NCBI GenBank assembly: GCA_018660505.1
Contig: JABJKE010000028.1
Coordinates: forward strand, 45,067-109,066
Direction: 5' to 3'
Source: Rhodobiaceae bacterium
GTDB taxonomy: Bacteria > Pseudomonadota > Alphaproteobacteria > RS24
DNA: 64,000 nt
A model generated the notes under the pieces. That model made no database searches, was not told where the DNA came from, and worked only from the letters and a program-made list of their open reading frames with translations. Positions 50,101 to 60,180 of this stretch are shown here, in pieces (position 1 is the first letter of the stretch; every line of letters starts with the position of its first letter). Both the position numbers and the translations under genes were made by a program.

Positions 50101-51357
50101 ATGGCTCGTATTGTAATGAAATTTGGTGGCACCTCTGTGGGCGACGTCGATCGCATCCGCAATGTGGCCGCGCATGTCAAACGCGAAGTCGATGCGGGTC
50201 ATCAGGTTGCGGTCGTTGTTTCGGCCATGTCTGGGGAGACCAATCGATTGGTCGGGTTGACGCGCGATGTCGCGCGCCTGCATGACGCGCGTGAATATGA
50301 TGTCGTCGTCTCGGCCGGAGAACAAGTGAGCGTCGGGCTTTTGGCCATGGCGTTGCAAGATATCGGTGTTTCGGCGCGCAGTTGGCTCGGTTGGCAAATT
50401 AGCGTCCAGACGTCGGATGTGCATGGCGCGGCGCGCATTGAGGCGATTGAGCCGGAAGCCATGGAAGCACAATTTAGCGAAGGCCGTGTTGCGGTTATTG
50501 CTGGTTTTCAAGGGGTCTCTGGCGCCAATCGGATAACCACTTTGGGGCGCGGCGGATCGGACACCAGCGCGGTGGCGATTGCCGCGGCTCTTAAAGCCGA
50601 CCGATGCGATATTTATACCGACGTCGATGGGGTTTACACCACGGACCCGCGGATGGTGCCCGCGGCCAAAAAAATGGACCGCGTTTCTTACGAAGAAATG
50701 CTTGAAATGGCGTCTTTAGGTGCCAAAGTATTACAGACCCGCTCGGTAGAGCTGGCGATGGCGCATAATGTGCGCCTGCAAGTGCGCTCGAGTTTCGACG
50801 CACCCGAAGCGCGTGCGGGCGACAGCGATATTGTCGGCACTTTGATTTGCGATGAGGATGAAATTATGGAAACCGAAATTGTTAGCGGCATTGCCTATGC
50901 CCGCAATGAAGCCAAAGTAACCCTGCGCGAAGTGGCGGACCGGCCCGGCATTGCCGCCAGCATCTTTGGCCCCCTGGCCGATGCCAGCGTCAACGTCGAT
51001 ATGATTGTGCAAAACATGTCGGCCGATGGCAAAACCACAGATGTGACTTTTACCGTGTCGCAAGATGAATTGGAGCGCGCCTTGGCCGTCCTGAAAGGGG
51101 CGACCGCCGAGCTGACGTTTGCCGATTTGCAGGCCGCCCCCGATATGGCTAAAATTTCCATCGTCGGTGTCGGCATGCGAAGCCATGCAGGTGTGGCGCA
51201 GAAAATGTTCCAAGTGCTGGCCGAAAAGGGCATTAACATTCACGTTATTTCGACGTCTGAGATTAAAGTCTCGGTCTTAATCGATGTCGATTATGTAGAA
51301 TTGGCCGTCCGGGCGCTGCATGCCGCTTATGGCTTAGACGACGAGCTTGCCAGTTAA
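50101..51357 (+). CDS. lysC: Aspartate kinase
   Basis: Aspartate kinase phosphorylates aspartate, the first step of lysine, methionine and threonine synthesis. The protein of about 418 residues starts with [22 protein letters not shown], and continues with [16 protein letters not shown] and [23 protein letters not shown]. The C-terminal part has two ACT domains, where the [26 protein letters not shown] block probably binds the lysine or threonine inhibitor (partly quoted). I prefer the ATG at 50101 because the family starts with [10 protein letters not shown]; the track begins with TTG at 50071, and an ATG at 50086 is also possible. It is the first gene of a long rightward cluster. Confidence 0.96.
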   Translation: MARIVMKFGGTSVGDVDRIRNVAAHVKREVDAGHQVAVVVSAMSGETNRLVGLTRDVARLHDAREYDVVVSAGEQVSVGLLAMALQDIGVSARSWLGWQISVQTSDVHGAARIEAIEPEAMEAQFSEGRVAVIAGFQGVSGANRITTLGRGGSDTSAVAIAAALKADRCDIYTDVDGVYTTDPRMVPAAKKMDRVSYEEMLEMASLGAKVLQTRSVELAMAHNVRLQVRSSFDAPEARAGDSDIVGTLICDEDEIMETEIVSGIAYARNEAKVTLREVADRPGIAASIFGPLADASVNVDMIVQNMSADGKTTDVTFTVSQDELERALAVLKGATAELTFADLQAAPDMAKISIVGVGMRSHAGVAQKMFQVLAEKGINIHVISTSEIKVSVLIDVDYVELAVRALHAAYGLDDELAS

Positions 51358-51400
51358 TTAGCCCGCCGCGTTTGGGCGAGTAGAGTGAGAGGGCGACCCT

Positions 51401-53653
51401 ATGCCTCTATCGAGTGAAGGACCCAGATTATTATTGCGACGCTTGCGCCAGCTCATGGCCGACAGCGGCGATGATCAGGCACGTCTCGATAAAATTGTCG
51501 CCCTGATTGCCACCAGTATGAATGCCGCTGTGTGTTCGGTCTATCTCAGCCGCGGTGCCAAGACTTTGGTCTTGGCCGCGACCGAGGGGCTGAACCAAGA
51601 TGCCGTCAATAAAACCATATTGCACGTTGGCGAAGGTCTGGTGGGCGATATCGCGCAGCATAAACGGCCCCTGAATTTGGCCGATGCGACAGCGCATCCG
51701 CGCTTTGCCTATCGGCCAGAGACGGGCGAAGACCCGTATAAATCTTTCGTCGGCGTGCCGATTTTGCGCCGTGGCGATGTGCGCGGCGTTCTGGTGGTGC
51801 AAAACAGCACGCAGCGCGATTTTCAAAATACCGAAGTCGAAGCGCTGCAAACCGTGGCTATGGTTTTGTCGGAGATGTTATCGGCGCTGGGCCAAGCCGA
51901 TGGCGAAGGCGCGGCCGAGCAAGATATCTCTCGGCTTTTTTCGGGCCGCGGGCTAACCGAAGGCTTGGCGATGGGCCATGTGGTATTGCATGAGCCGCGC
52001 GTCGAAGTAGCCAAACTCATCGGCGATGACCCGGAAGAAGAAGCCAAACGATTGGAAGCCGCGGTCTATCAGCTGCGCCGCAATGTCGATGAGATGTTGG
52101 ATAAAGACGATGTGAGCCATGACGGCGAACATATGGCGGTGCTGGAAGCCTATCGGATGTTTGCCAATGACCGTGGCTGGCTGCGCCGCATTCAAACCGC
52201 GGTGCAAACCGGTCTGACGGCAGAAGCGGCGGTGGAGCGGGTCAATAATGGCATGCGCGCACGCCTTGGCGGCCAGCGCGATGCTTATTTGCGCGAGCGC
52301 CTGCATGATTTTGAAGACCTGTCGAACCGCTTGCTGCGCATTTTGTCGGGGCGGGCGCAATTGGCCTCGGAAGATAAATTACCGCGCGATGCTATCCTCT
52401 TGGCGCGCACCATGGGGCCGGCTGAATTGCTCGATTACGACCGCCGTAAATTGCGCGGCCTGGTGCTGGAAGACGGCTCTCTTGGCGCCCATGTATCGAT
52501 TGTGGCGCGCGCGTTAAACATTCCGATGCTGGGCGATGTGCGCGGCATTGTGGATGCCGCCCGCGATGGCCAAGAGATTATTGTCGATGTCGACCAGAAC
52601 GAAGTTCACCTCAATCCTGCCAGTGATATTGTGGAAGCCTATTCCAATCGTGCGCGATTGCGGGCGCGGCGGATGCAGCGCTATGCGCGGATTAAACATT
52701 TGCCCGCAGAAACCAAAGACGGGGTGCAAATTCGGCTCGATAAAAATGCCGGCCTGATGGTCGATGTTGAAAATCTGACCGATAGTGGGGCCGAGAATAT
52801 CGGTCTGTTTCGTACCGAATTGCAGTTTATGGTGTCGGCCACCATGCCGCGCGCCAATGAGCAAGAGGCCATGTATCGCGCGGTGCTAGATAGTGTCGGC
52901 GCGCGCGATGTGGTGTTTCGGACTTTGGATATCGGTGGCGATAAAGTTTTGCCTTATCTGCGCAATAGCGTGGAAGAAAATCCGGCGATGGGCTGGCGCG
53001 CCACTCGTATGGCGCTCGACCGCCCTGGGCTGGTTCGGGTGCAAATGCGCGCGCTTTTGCGTGCGGCGGCGGGTCGAAAACTATCGATTATGTTCCCGCT
53101 TATCACCACGGTGGAAGAGTTTCGCGCGACGCGTCGTTTGCTGGAGCTGGAGAAAAACAGGCTCGAGAGTTTTGGTCATGCGGTGCCCGCCAGCATTGAA
53201 ATCGGCACCATGTTAGAAGTGCCTGCCTTGGTTTGGGAGTTAGACCAATTACTGCCGGAGCTGGATTTCTTGTCGGTTGGCACCAATGATTTAATGCAAT
53301 TCTTTTTTGCCGCCGACCGCGGCAACCCGCAAACAAGCCAGCGTTATGACTTTTTATCGCTGCCGTCTTTGCGCTTGCTGGCGCAGGTGAGAGATTTATG
53401 TGCCCGCCATCAGGTGCCAGTGTCAATGTGCGGCGAGCTGGGCGGGCGTCCGCTCGAAGCGATGGCGCTTTTGGGGTTGGGCTATGAGCGGTTTTCTTTG
53501 CCATCTGCCTCTATCGGTCCGGTGAAACGGATGATACGTTCGGCCAGTCAGGCGAAATTGCAAGCGGCCTTGACGCAAGTGCTAACCGAACCGCCCGCCG
53601 ATATGCGAGCGGCCATGCAGCAAATCGCAGATGCGCAAAGCATTAAGTTGTGA
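51401..53653 (+). CDS. ptsP: PTS enzyme I-Ntr (PtsP) with N-terminal GAF domain
   Basis: PtsP is the nitrogen-type enzyme I that takes phosphate from phosphoenolpyruvate and starts the PtsP-PtsO-PtsN relay linked to nitrogen and potassium control. The 750 residues start with a GAF domain (about 15-160; VGEGLVGDIAQHKRPLNL, SFVGVPILRRGDVRGVLVVQN). A PEP-utilising N-domain follows, then the phosphohistidine region DGSLGAHVSIVARALNIP with the active histidine near residue 363, and a C-terminal TIM barrel with FRTLDIGGDKVLPYL and VSMCGELGGRP (catalytic cysteine). There is no HPr or EIIA gene here. The GAF domain may sense glutamine, as shown for some homologues. It follows lysC, a class-typical order. 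Confidence 0.95.
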   Translation: MPLSSEGPRLLLRRLRQLMADSGDDQARLDKIVALIATSMNAAVCSVYLSRGAKTLVLAATEGLNQDAVNKTILHVGEGLVGDIAQHKRPLNLADATAHPRFAYRPETGEDPYKSFVGVPILRRGDVRGVLVVQNSTQRDFQNTEVEALQTVAMVLSEMLSALGQADGEGAAEQDISRLFSGRGLTEGLAMGHVVLHEPRVEVAKLIGDDPEEEAKRLEAAVYQLRRNVDEMLDKDDVSHDGEHMAVLEAYRMFANDRGWLRRIQTAVQTGLTAEAAVERVNNGMRARLGGQRDAYLRERLHDFEDLSNRLLRILSGRAQLASEDKLPRDAILLARTMGPAELLDYDRRKLRGLVLEDGSLGAHVSIVARALNIPMLGDVRGIVDAARDGQEIIVDVDQNEVHLNPASDIVEAYSNRARLRARRMQRYARIKHLPAETKDGVQIRLDKNAGLMVDVENLTDSGAENIGLFRTELQFMVSATMPRANEQEAMYRAVLDSVGARDVVFRTLDIGGDKVLPYLRNSVEENPAMGWRATRMALDRPGLVRVQMRALLRAAAGRKLSIMFPLITTVEEFRATRRLLELEKNRLESFGHAVPASIEIGTMLEVPALVWELDQLLPELDFLSVGTNDLMQFFFAADRGNPQTSQRYDFLSLPSLRLLAQVRDLCARHQVPVSMCGELGGRPLEAMALLGLGYERFSLPSASIGPVKRMIRSASQAKLQAALTQVLTEPPADMRAAMQQIADAQSIKL

Positions 53654-53686
53654 TACGAATAAAACCACGAAAAGAGGGGTGGGCCG

Positions 53687-54601
53687 ATGGCCGAGACAGA
53701 TCATAAATCAGAAAGCTTTGAGGTTGGGGCGACCCTAAGCCAAGCGCGCGAGGCGCGTGGGGCATCGATAGACGAGATTTCGGCCATTCTGAAAATTCGG
53801 GTTGGGCATTTACAAGCCCTAGAAAATGACGATTTTGAGGCTTTGCCCGCCGATGTTTATGGCATCGGGTTTTTGCGAACCTATGCCACCCATCTGGGGT
53901 TAAATGCGGGCGACTTAATTCAGCAATATAAAGAAATGACCGCCGGCGTTGAAAAAGAAGACCTGCCTTACGACCCCCAAACCGAGCGCCAACAGGTTTC
54001 CATCGCGGCAAAGATTGCCATCGCCGTGGTAGTGGTTTTTGCCGTTTACATTATTTGGCTGATTGCTGGCGGCGCTAGCGCGCCAGATAAAGTGGCCAGC
54101 TCTTCGCCCGCGGCGCCAGGGATAGCCAGCCCAGCAAAACCCGCGCCAGTGAAAGTCGAAACGCCGACGGTAGCCAAAGCGGTGCCGCCGACGGGGGGTA
54201 AAACGGACGCGCCTCAAACCGTCGCCAAGAAGCGGGAGCCAAAAGTTGAGCCCAAATCTGATATCAAGGCTGACCCGCTTCGCACGCCTGCGGTTGTGGA
54301 GGCGGACCCGATTGCCGCTTTGGAGAGCCAAGCGCCGGTGACGAAAATTGAAATTCGCGCAATTCGGCGAACCTGGTTGCGGATTGAAAACGCGCAAGGT
54401 CAAGTTTTGCTCTCTAGTATTGTGACCGATGGCGATCGTTTTGAGCTGGTTCAAGAGGGCCCCTATACTTTGGCCACGCGAGATGCCGGGGCGCTGCAAT
54501 ATGTGGTCGATGGCCAAGCGGTCGGCACGGTGGGGCGGCGGAGCCAAATTTTGACTGCGCGCCAAATTGACCGAAGTTCCATTCAAACCCTGAAACCTTA
54601 G
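53687..54601 (+). CDS. RodZ-like helix-turn-helix membrane protein (DUF4115)
   Basis: The 304-residue protein has an N-terminal XRE-type helix-turn-helix (about 10-75; [21 protein letters not shown] and [20 protein letters not shown]). A single membrane segment follows (about 108-127; [20 protein letters not shown]), then a proline/alanine-rich linker ([20 protein letters not shown]) and a C-terminal DUF4115 domain ([25 protein letters not shown]). This is the RodZ architecture. RodZ links the MreB cytoskeleton to the periplasm and helps set rod shape. Many alphaproteobacterial relatives have the same domains but an untested role. It lies between ptsP and ispG, 10 nt upstream of ispG, so the three are likely co-transcribed. 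Confidence 0.88.
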   Translation: MAETDHKSESFEVGATLSQAREARGASIDEISAILKIRVGHLQALENDDFEALPADVYGIGFLRTYATHLGLNAGDLIQQYKEMTAGVEKEDLPYDPQTERQQVSIAAKIAIAVVVVFAVYIIWLIAGGASAPDKVASSSPAAPGIASPAKPAPVKVETPTVAKAVPPTGGKTDAPQTVAKKREPKVEPKSDIKADPLRTPAVVEADPIAALESQAPVTKIEIRAIRRTWLRIENAQGQVLLSSIVTDGDRFELVQEGPYTLATRDAGALQYVVDGQAVGTVGRRSQILTARQIDRSSIQTLKP

Positions 54602-54611
54602 CGAGGCGGCA

Positions 54612-55736
54612 ATGCTGCGAGCGTGGCGACATATCGAACGGCGCCCTTCGCGCCAGATTATGGTTGGCAATGTGCCCGTCGGTGGCGATGCGCCGATTGC
54701 CGTGCAATCGATGACCAATACGCCGACGTCGGATGCCCAAGCCACCATTGCCCAAATTAAGGCCTTAGAAGAGGCTGGCGCCGATATTGTGCGCGTCTCT
54801 TGCCCTGATGAAGCCTCGACCGCCGCCTTGCGCGAGATTGTCGAGGCGGTGTCTGTGCCGATTGTGGCGGATATTCATTTTCATTATAAGCGCGCCATTG
54901 AGGCGGCGGAAGCGGGCGCTGCGTGTTTGCGCATCAACCCGGGCAATATCGGCGATGCCGCGCGCGTCGGCGAAGTTGTGGCGGCCGCGCGCAAACATAA
55001 TTGCTCTATTCGCATTGGCGTGAATGCCGGCTCCTTGGAAAAACATCTGCTGGATAAATACGGCGAGCCGTGCCCCGAAGCCATGGTCGAAAGCGCGCTA
55101 TATCACGTCGGCCTGCTCGAAGAGCATGGCTTTCGCGAGTATAAAATTAGCGTCAAAGCTTCCGATATTTTTATGTCGGTGGCGGCCTATCAACAACTCG
55201 CCGAGGCGGTCGATTGTCCGTTGCACATTGGCATCACCGAAGCGGGCGGGCTGATATCTGGAACCGTAAAATCTTCCATCGGCTTGGGCGCGCTATTATG
55301 GGCTGGTATTGGCGATACCATCCGCGTGTCGCTATCGTCAGACCCGGTAGATGAGGTGAAAGTGGCGTTTGAAATGCTCAAAGGGCTGGGGCTGCGCCAT
55401 CGGGGGGTGACGATTATTTCTTGCCCATCGTGCGCGCGCCAAGGCTTTAACGTGATTGACACCGTGCGCCAATTGGAAGACCGTTTGGCCCATATTGCCG
55501 AGCCGATTACCCTGTCGATTATTGGCTGTGTGGTCAATGGCCCCGGCGAAGCGCGCGAGACCGATATTGGTTTTACTGGCGGTGGCAATGACGCCGGCAT
55601 GGTTTATTTGGCGGGTCGCCCAGACCATAAAAAACCGCATGGGGAGATGGTCGACCATTTGGTCGATTTGGTAAAAAGCAAGGCCGATGAAATGGCTGCT
55701 TTGCGCGCGCGTAATGAGTTGGGTGAGGAGAAATAA
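54612..55736 (+). CDS. ispG: 4-hydroxy-3-methylbut-2-enyl diphosphate synthase (IspG)
   Basis: IspG is the iron-sulfur enzyme that converts MEcPP to HMBPP in the non-mevalonate isoprenoid pathway, which supplies the prenyl tail of ubiquinone. The 374-residue protein has [30 protein letters not shown] at the start (partly quoted), the barrel motif [24 protein letters not shown], and the C-terminal cluster-binding region [11 protein letters not shown] and [22 protein letters not shown]. Three cysteines and a glutamate bind the [4Fe-4S] cluster. It is followed 3 nt later by prfA. This order is typical of alphaproteobacteria. Confidence 0.97.
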   Translation: MLRAWRHIERRPSRQIMVGNVPVGGDAPIAVQSMTNTPTSDAQATIAQIKALEEAGADIVRVSCPDEASTAALREIVEAVSVPIVADIHFHYKRAIEAAEAGAACLRINPGNIGDAARVGEVVAAARKHNCSIRIGVNAGSLEKHLLDKYGEPCPEAMVESALYHVGLLEEHGFREYKISVKASDIFMSVAAYQQLAEAVDCPLHIGITEAGGLISGTVKSSIGLGALLWAGIGDTIRVSLSSDPVDEVKVAFEMLKGLGLRHRGVTIISCPSCARQGFNVIDTVRQLEDRLAHIAEPITLSIIGCVVNGPGEARETDIGFTGGGNDAGMVYLAGRPDHKKPHGEMVDHLVDLVKSKADEMAALRARNELGEEK

Positions 55737-55739
55737 CCA

Positions 55740-56804
55740 ATGTTGCCTGTCGAACGACTGGACGCCATTCTGGCGCGGGCGCAAGCCTTGCAAGACGAAA
55801 TGAACGGCGAATTACCGCCCGAACGGTTTGTCGAATTATCCAAAGAATATGCCGAAATAGACCCGCTGGCCAACGCCGTTCGGGCCTATCGCGCGGCCTT
55901 AACGGAGAGCGAAGACTTAGCGGCTTTGGCCGAAGGCGAAGACGGCGAAATGGCTGAATTGGCCCGCCTCGAGTTGGATGGGATTCTGGCCAAATTGCCA
56001 GACATGGAAACCGCTTTGGAAGTTTTATTGCTGCCCAAAGATAGCGCCGATGAGCTGAACGTGATTGTGGAAGTGCGCGCCGGCACGGGCGGCGATGAAG
56101 CGGCTTTATTTGCCGGAGATTTATTCCGCATGTACACCCGCTATGCCGATTTGCAAGGCTGGAAATCCGATATTATCACCCAGTCCGAAGGCGAGATGGG
56201 CGGCTATAAAGAAGTGGTTATGGCCATTCGCGGCAAGGGCGTGTTTGCGCGGTTGAAATTTGAAAGCGGTGTGCATCGGGTGCAGCGGGTGCCCGAAACG
56301 GAAAGCAGTGGCCGCATTCATACCTCGGCCGCCACGGTGGCTGTGCTGCCAGAGCCAGAAGATGTCGATATTAAAATCGATGAAAAAGATTTGCGCGTCG
56401 ATGTGTTTCGCGCCTCGGGCCCGGGCGGTCAGTCGGTCAATACCACCGATAGTGCGGTGCGTATCATCCATTTACCGACGGGCATTACCGTGTCGCAACA
56501 AGATGAAAAATCGCAACATAAAAACCGCGCCAAAGCGATGTTGGTGATGCGCGCCCGTCTGTTTGAAGCCGAGCGCCAACGCGTCGATGATGAACGCGCC
56601 GCCGACCGCAAAAGCCAAGTTGGCTCGGGTGATCGCTCGGAGCGCATTCGCACTTATAATTTTCCGCAAGGCCGCGTGACCGACCACCGGATTAATGTGA
56701 CTTTGCACAAGCTCGAAAAAATTCTGGCAGGCGATGGTTTGGATGAAATGCTGGAAGCCCTCATCCGAGAAGACCAAGTGCAACGCCTCGCCGCAGTCGA
56801 CTAA
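55740..56804 (+). CDS. prfA: Peptide chain release factor 1
   Basis: RF1 recognises UAA and UAG and triggers peptide release. The 354-residue protein has [21 protein letters not shown], the peptide anticodon region [20 protein letters not shown] (RF1 type, PxT motif), and the catalytic GGQ in [19 protein letters not shown], followed by the C-terminal [11 protein letters not shown]. The length fits (about 355-360). The next gene is prmC, which methylates the GGQ glutamine, with a 5-nt gap; this pairing is conserved across bacteria. The start lies 3 nt after ispG. Confidence 0.98.
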   Translation: MLPVERLDAILARAQALQDEMNGELPPERFVELSKEYAEIDPLANAVRAYRAALTESEDLAALAEGEDGEMAELARLELDGILAKLPDMETALEVLLLPKDSADELNVIVEVRAGTGGDEAALFAGDLFRMYTRYADLQGWKSDIITQSEGEMGGYKEVVMAIRGKGVFARLKFESGVHRVQRVPETESSGRIHTSAATVAVLPEPEDVDIKIDEKDLRVDVFRASGPGGQSVNTTDSAVRIIHLPTGITVSQQDEKSQHKNRAKAMLVMRARLFEAERQRVDDERAADRKSQVGSGDRSERIRTYNFPQGRVTDHRINVTLHKLEKILAGDGLDEMLEALIREDQVQRLAAVD

Positions 56805-56809
56805 GCAAT

Positions 56810-57685
56810 ATGCTGGCCCCCGACATGACGTTGGAACAAGCACAACGCGCGCTCTCGGCGGCCTTTAAATCGGCCGACATAGAGACCGCCAGCTTAGACG
56901 CGCGCGTGTTGTTGCAAGCCGTGACAGGGTTAACGGCCAGCGATATTGCGCGCGCCCCTGAGCGGCTTTTGGCGGCGCAAGAAATAAGTCTTCTGCTCGA
57001 CTATCAGGCGCAACGCTTGCGTGCCAAGCCAATATCTAAAATTCTCGGTCAGCGCGAGTTTTGGGGACGCGAGTTTCAGGTCAATGAACATGTGCTCGAC
57101 CCGCGCCCCGATAGCGAGACGCTTATCGAAGCCGCTTTGCCGCATTTACCAGAGGGTAAAAATCTCGCGATACTTGATTTAGGAACCGGCTCGGGCTGTC
57201 TATTGCTGACGCTTTTGGCTGAACGCGCGCCGACCCGCGGCGTGGGCGTGGATTTAAGTCTTGAGGCTTTGGCGGTGGCCAAAGCCAATGCGCAAACGCT
57301 TGGATTGAGCGGGCGGGTGCAGTTTTTGCACAGTCATTGGTTCGATGCGGTGGCTGGCAAATTTGATATGATTATTTCCAACCCGCCTTATATCCGCGAT
57401 GCGGAAATGCGCGCGCTCGATAAAAATGTGCTCGACTATGACCCGCATTTGGCGCTGCACGGCGGCGCCGATGGCCTGGATGCCTATCGGGTGATTATCG
57501 AGAAGGCACAAAACCATTTGCAGCCAAATGGTTGGTTGGTGTTGGAAATTGGCCATCGGCAAGGCGACGCCATTGGGGCGATGATGCGCCAATCTGGTTT
57601 TTTAGAGACCTGTGGGAAGCCAGATTTGGCGGGGCGCGACCGGGTGATTATGGGGCGCAAGCCGCGCGCGGTGGATAGAAAATGA
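56810..57685 (+). CDS. prmC: Release factor glutamine methyltransferase PrmC (HemK)
   Basis: PrmC methylates the glutamine of the GGQ motif in RF1 and RF2 using SAM. The 291-residue protein has the N-terminal helical substrate-binding domain (ALSAAFKSADIETASLDARVLLQ), the SAM-binding LAILDLGTGSGCLLLTLL, the signature catalytic motif NPPYIRDAEM and the ending GWLVLEIGHRQGDAIGA. It lies 5 nt after its substrate gene prfA. A 210-bp intergenic region with structured sequence and a terminator follows, before a DUF4167 gene. The alternative start at MTLEQA, five codons in, is possible. Confidence 0.95.
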   Translation: MLAPDMTLEQAQRALSAAFKSADIETASLDARVLLQAVTGLTASDIARAPERLLAAQEISLLLDYQAQRLRAKPISKILGQREFWGREFQVNEHVLDPRPDSETLIEAALPHLPEGKNLAILDLGTGSGCLLLTLLAERAPTRGVGVDLSLEALAVAKANAQTLGLSGRVQFLHSHWFDAVAGKFDMIISNPPYIRDAEMRALDKNVLDYDPHLALHGGADGLDAYRVIIEKAQNHLQPNGWLVLEIGHRQGDAIGAMMRQSGFLETCGKPDLAGRDRVIMGRKPRAVDRK

Positions 57686-57703
57686 AAAAGGGGTTTGCAA
57701 AGC

Positions 57704-57875
57704 TTGGCCGAGCAGGCTAGGTTCCTTGTGTCTTGGAGGCCTTGAGAGAAGCTACGGTCTTGGACACCACCCTTTGAATTCTGTCAGACTATTTTGAACT
57801 TAGAGAAATCAGTGGTTTTCCGTCTTGGAAATAAAGCAATAGCAACGATGGCTCAACGGACGTTGAGCTCTTTTT
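57704..57875 (+). ncRNA. Possible structured small RNA or long leader between prmC and the DUF4167 gene
   Basis: A promoter-like pair, TTGCAA and TAGGTT, is separated by 17 bp (57704-57732). The expected transcript then folds into a hairpin at 57728-57767: GTGTC pairs with GACAC, and GAGGCC with GGTCTT. The 8-mer GTCTTGGA occurs three times, at 57730, 57757 and 57822. The region ends with an intrinsic terminator at 57851-57875. I tried to match it to 6S RNA, SRP RNA, tmRNA halves and known alphaproteobacterial riboswitches and could not. It may be an unassigned small RNA or just the DUF4167 leader. Confidence 0.4.
57851..57875 (+). terminator. Intrinsic terminator upstream of the DUF4167 gene
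   Basis: GCTCAAC and GTTGAGC form a perfect 7-bp stem with a GGAC loop, followed by TCTTTTT. It lies only 20 nt before the DUF4167 start codon, so it may attenuate that gene or end an upstream transcript. Confidence 0.7.
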
Positions 57876-57895
57876 AAAGTGATATGGAATAAAGT

Positions 57896-58483
57896 ATGAA
57901 ACGGTCTCGAGGGCGCGGACGCCGCCAACAAAATTCGGTTAACCGCAGCTATGACAGTAATGGGCCCGACGTTCGGGTGCGCGGCAATGCCTCGCAAGTT
58001 TACGAAAAATATCAAACCCTAGCCCGCGACGCCATGTCGTCGGGCGACCGCGTGATGGCTGAAAACTATCAACAACACGCCGAGCATTATTACCGCATCT
58101 TAATGAGCATGCAGCCAGCGCCAAGCGAAGCCAATGGCGAGGCCGCTTCCCATGAGACGCAAAATACCAATACCAATGCTGGCGCCGATGGCGTGGCAAA
58201 TGGAAATTCGGATGCGCCAGAAGCCGATGCCTCTGGCGAGCCTTTGGTTTTGGTGCGCGAGGCGTCAACGGATGGCGCGAGTGATGGCAAATCATCGAAA
58301 CCGTCGCGCCGCCGTGGGCCCTTGCGTAAAAAACGCCCCCAAGGTGGTGAGCCCGACGCTTCCCAAGCCAATGGAGGCGTGGTGCAAGCCAATGGAAGTG
58401 TCGAAGCGGTTGAGGTTATCGCCGAGCCCGCACCAGACAGTGCTTTAGAAGCTGGCGAAACCGAAACACTCTCGGCAGAATAG
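57896..58483 (+). CDS. DUF4167 domain protein, basic N-terminus
   Basis: The 195-residue protein begins with a basic stretch (KRSRGRGRRQQNS) and the DUF4167 core (NRSYDSNGPDVRVRGNASQVYEKYQTLARDA and GDRVMAENYQQHAEHYYRIL, partly quoted), conserved throughout alphaproteobacteria. The core is helical and may be RNA- or ribosome-associated, judging from its basic patches and its usual position after prmC. The remainder is low-complexity (alanine/glycine/serine with acidic runs) with a second basic patch SRRRGPLRKKRPQGG. The function is unknown. The start follows a weak ribosome-binding site, TGGAATAAAGT. A terminator lies 20 nt upstream of its ATG and another just downstream. Confidence 0.85.
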   Translation: MKRSRGRGRRQQNSVNRSYDSNGPDVRVRGNASQVYEKYQTLARDAMSSGDRVMAENYQQHAEHYYRILMSMQPAPSEANGEAASHETQNTNTNAGADGVANGNSDAPEADASGEPLVLVREASTDGASDGKSSKPSRRRGPLRKKRPQGGEPDASQANGGVVQANGSVEAVEVIAEPAPDSALEAGETETLSAE

Positions 58484-58505
58484 CCAGCCTTTTGTGCCTG
58501 AATTT

Positions 58506-58536
58506 GACCCGCCCGATATATCGCGGCGGGTCTTTT
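58506..58536. terminator. Terminator between DUF4167 and the M23 peptidase gene
   Basis: GACCCGCC and GGCGGGTC form a perfect 8-bp stem that continues as a CGATATATCG palindrome, followed by TTTT. It lies 22 nt after the DUF4167 stop and before the convergent M23 stop. Confidence 0.8.
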
Positions 58537-58552
58537 CGTTTGGGGTTTCGCG

Positions 58553-60001
58553 CTACTGAGGGGCCAGCGCGCTGCGGCGGCGCGGCAGCGAGCGCAAAGA
58601 ATTATCGCTGGCGGCGAGCCCGCTCACTTTTTCGGCAATATCGATTTTTAACTGCGCTAAGTCGGCCAGTGCCGTGGCATCTAAATTGCGCTGCGGGGGC
58701 ACATTTAGCTCGCGCGGGTTAACCGGCTTTTCGTAATGCAGCACTTCATAATGCAGATGCGGGCCGGTTGCCAATCCGGTGCGGCCCACGGTTCCGATAA
58801 TCTGGCCTTGCTTGACCCGACTGCCTTTTTTTAGGCGCCGCGCAAACCGATTCATATGCGCATAAGCGGTTTCATAGCCGTTGCGATGTTGGATGCGGAT
58901 GTATTTTCCATTATTGCCATAAGTGCCAATGCGTTGAATGACCCCATCGCCCGCCGCATAAATCGGCGTGCCTATGGGGGCGGCAAAATCTAGGCCTCGG
59001 TGCAGCCGCGTATAGCCCAAAATCGGGTGCCGCCGCATGCCAAAGCGCGACGAGAGACGGGCGCCATCAACCGGGGTTTTCATCAGCAAGCGTTGCACGC
59101 TTTGTCCATTGGCATCGAAATAGTTCTCGCTGCCGTCTTCTTGCAGCATCCGCCAATAGGCATAGCGTTTGCCGCGGTTGGTCAGCGAGGCAAAGACGAT
59201 ATCGCCTTCTTGGGCGACTTGATTGTTCTCATCAAAGCGGCGGGTATAGAGCACTTCCAATTGGTCGCCTTCGCGAATATCGCGTTGAAAATCGATGGCG
59301 AAGGAAAATAGTCTTATCAGCTCGACCACGAGATTGGGCGACATGCCGCTGCTGCGGGCCGCCTCATAGACGGAGCTATTGATGAGGCCGTCGGCCAGAA
59401 AATGTCGGTCGCTCAGCGGGCGGTCGCGCTTGATGGCGGTAAAGCTTTGGAAGCCGGTTCGTCGGACGATGATTTTCTGTTCCGGCACGGGAATAAAATC
59501 AAAGCCAGCAAACCGCCCTTCGTGGGTGGTTTTATCTTGGCCAGCCGGCCATTCGCGATGCAGGCGCACGCTTTGCCCTGGTTTCAGTCGGCGCACATCA
59601 TAGACGCTGCGCAATTGGTCAAGCGCGGCATCGGCCTCCACGGCATGGACGTTGGCTCGCGTCAGCAGAGCCGCCAGCGTGTCGCCGTTGCCGAGCGCGT
59701 CAAGCTCATAGTCTCTTTGCATGGGGGGCAGGGCGCGCAGCTCGTCGCTTATCACGGGGGTGGAAGGGGCAGGTTTTGCACTTAAGGTCGCTTTGGCAAT
59801 ATCGGGCACCAATAGATCGGCGGCCATCCAGCTAATCAGGCCGCCCATTAGAAACGCGGTAATGGTGAAGCGCAGGCGGGCCCGCTTGCGCCTTTGTTGG
59901 GCAGCGAGACGGTCTTCTACCGATTTATAAACATTGGCGCTTGGCCGCGAAGCGCCAGCTTGCTCGATTGGGTCTTGGGTTTTATCCGATTGAGATTCCA
60001 T
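58553..60001 (-). CDS. M23-family (LytM-type) cell wall metallopeptidase
   Basis: The 482-residue protein has a single membrane segment near residues 45-67 (FTITAFLMGGLISWMAADLLV), so it is probably anchored in the inner membrane with the catalytic part in the periplasm. A LysM/Opa-like region (ALGNGDTLAALLTRANVHAVEAD) follows, then the M23 domain with zinc ligands in LHRGLDFAAPIGTPIYAAG (HxxxD) and GPHLHYEVLHYEKPVNP (HxH). It probably cleaves or binds peptidoglycan cross-links, as LytM and EnvC/MepM-type proteins do. Both ligand motifs are intact, so it may be active. It is convergent with the DUF4167 gene and divergent from the rRNA operon. Confidence 0.88.
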   Translation of the reverse strand: MESQSDKTQDPIEQAGASRPSANVYKSVEDRLAAQQRRKRARLRFTITAFLMGGLISWMAADLLVPDIAKATLSAKPAPSTPVISDELRALPPMQRDYELDALGNGDTLAALLTRANVHAVEADAALDQLRSVYDVRRLKPGQSVRLHREWPAGQDKTTHEGRFAGFDFIPVPEQKIIVRRTGFQSFTAIKRDRPLSDRHFLADGLINSSVYEAARSSGMSPNLVVELIRLFSFAIDFQRDIREGDQLEVLYTRRFDENNQVAQEGDIVFASLTNRGKRYAYWRMLQEDGSENYFDANGQSVQRLLMKTPVDGARLSSRFGMRRHPILGYTRLHRGLDFAAPIGTPIYAAGDGVIQRIGTYGNNGKYIRIQHRNGYETAYAHMNRFARRLKKGSRVKQGQIIGTVGRTGLATGPHLHYEVLHYEKPVNPRELNVPPQRNLDATALADLAQLKIDIAEKVSGLAASDNSLRSLPRRRSALAPQ

Positions 60002-60180
60002 GGCTGCAAAAATGGCTTGCGCCGCCAGTTCTTGTCAAGTTTTTGTCATCTGGGCAAAAAAAGGGTAAATTTATCCACCTGTGTGGCTACTCTATATGGG
60101 GGTTAAGCCCTTCATTTACCTACTAAATTTAGGGAACGGCAAAATAATCGCTTTTTTCGACGTTTTTTTAAAAAAAGCCT

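Noticed and set aside
49243-50511. 422-residue ORF as a UbiG with long N-terminal extension
   Set aside because: The first 168 residues are antisense to lysC; UbiG starts at 50007 with its normal opening.
57704-57875. 6S RNA, SRP RNA or split tmRNA
   Set aside because: I could not draw the 6S long double stem with central bubble, the SRP tetraloop domain, or a tRNA-like end, so I left the element unnamed.
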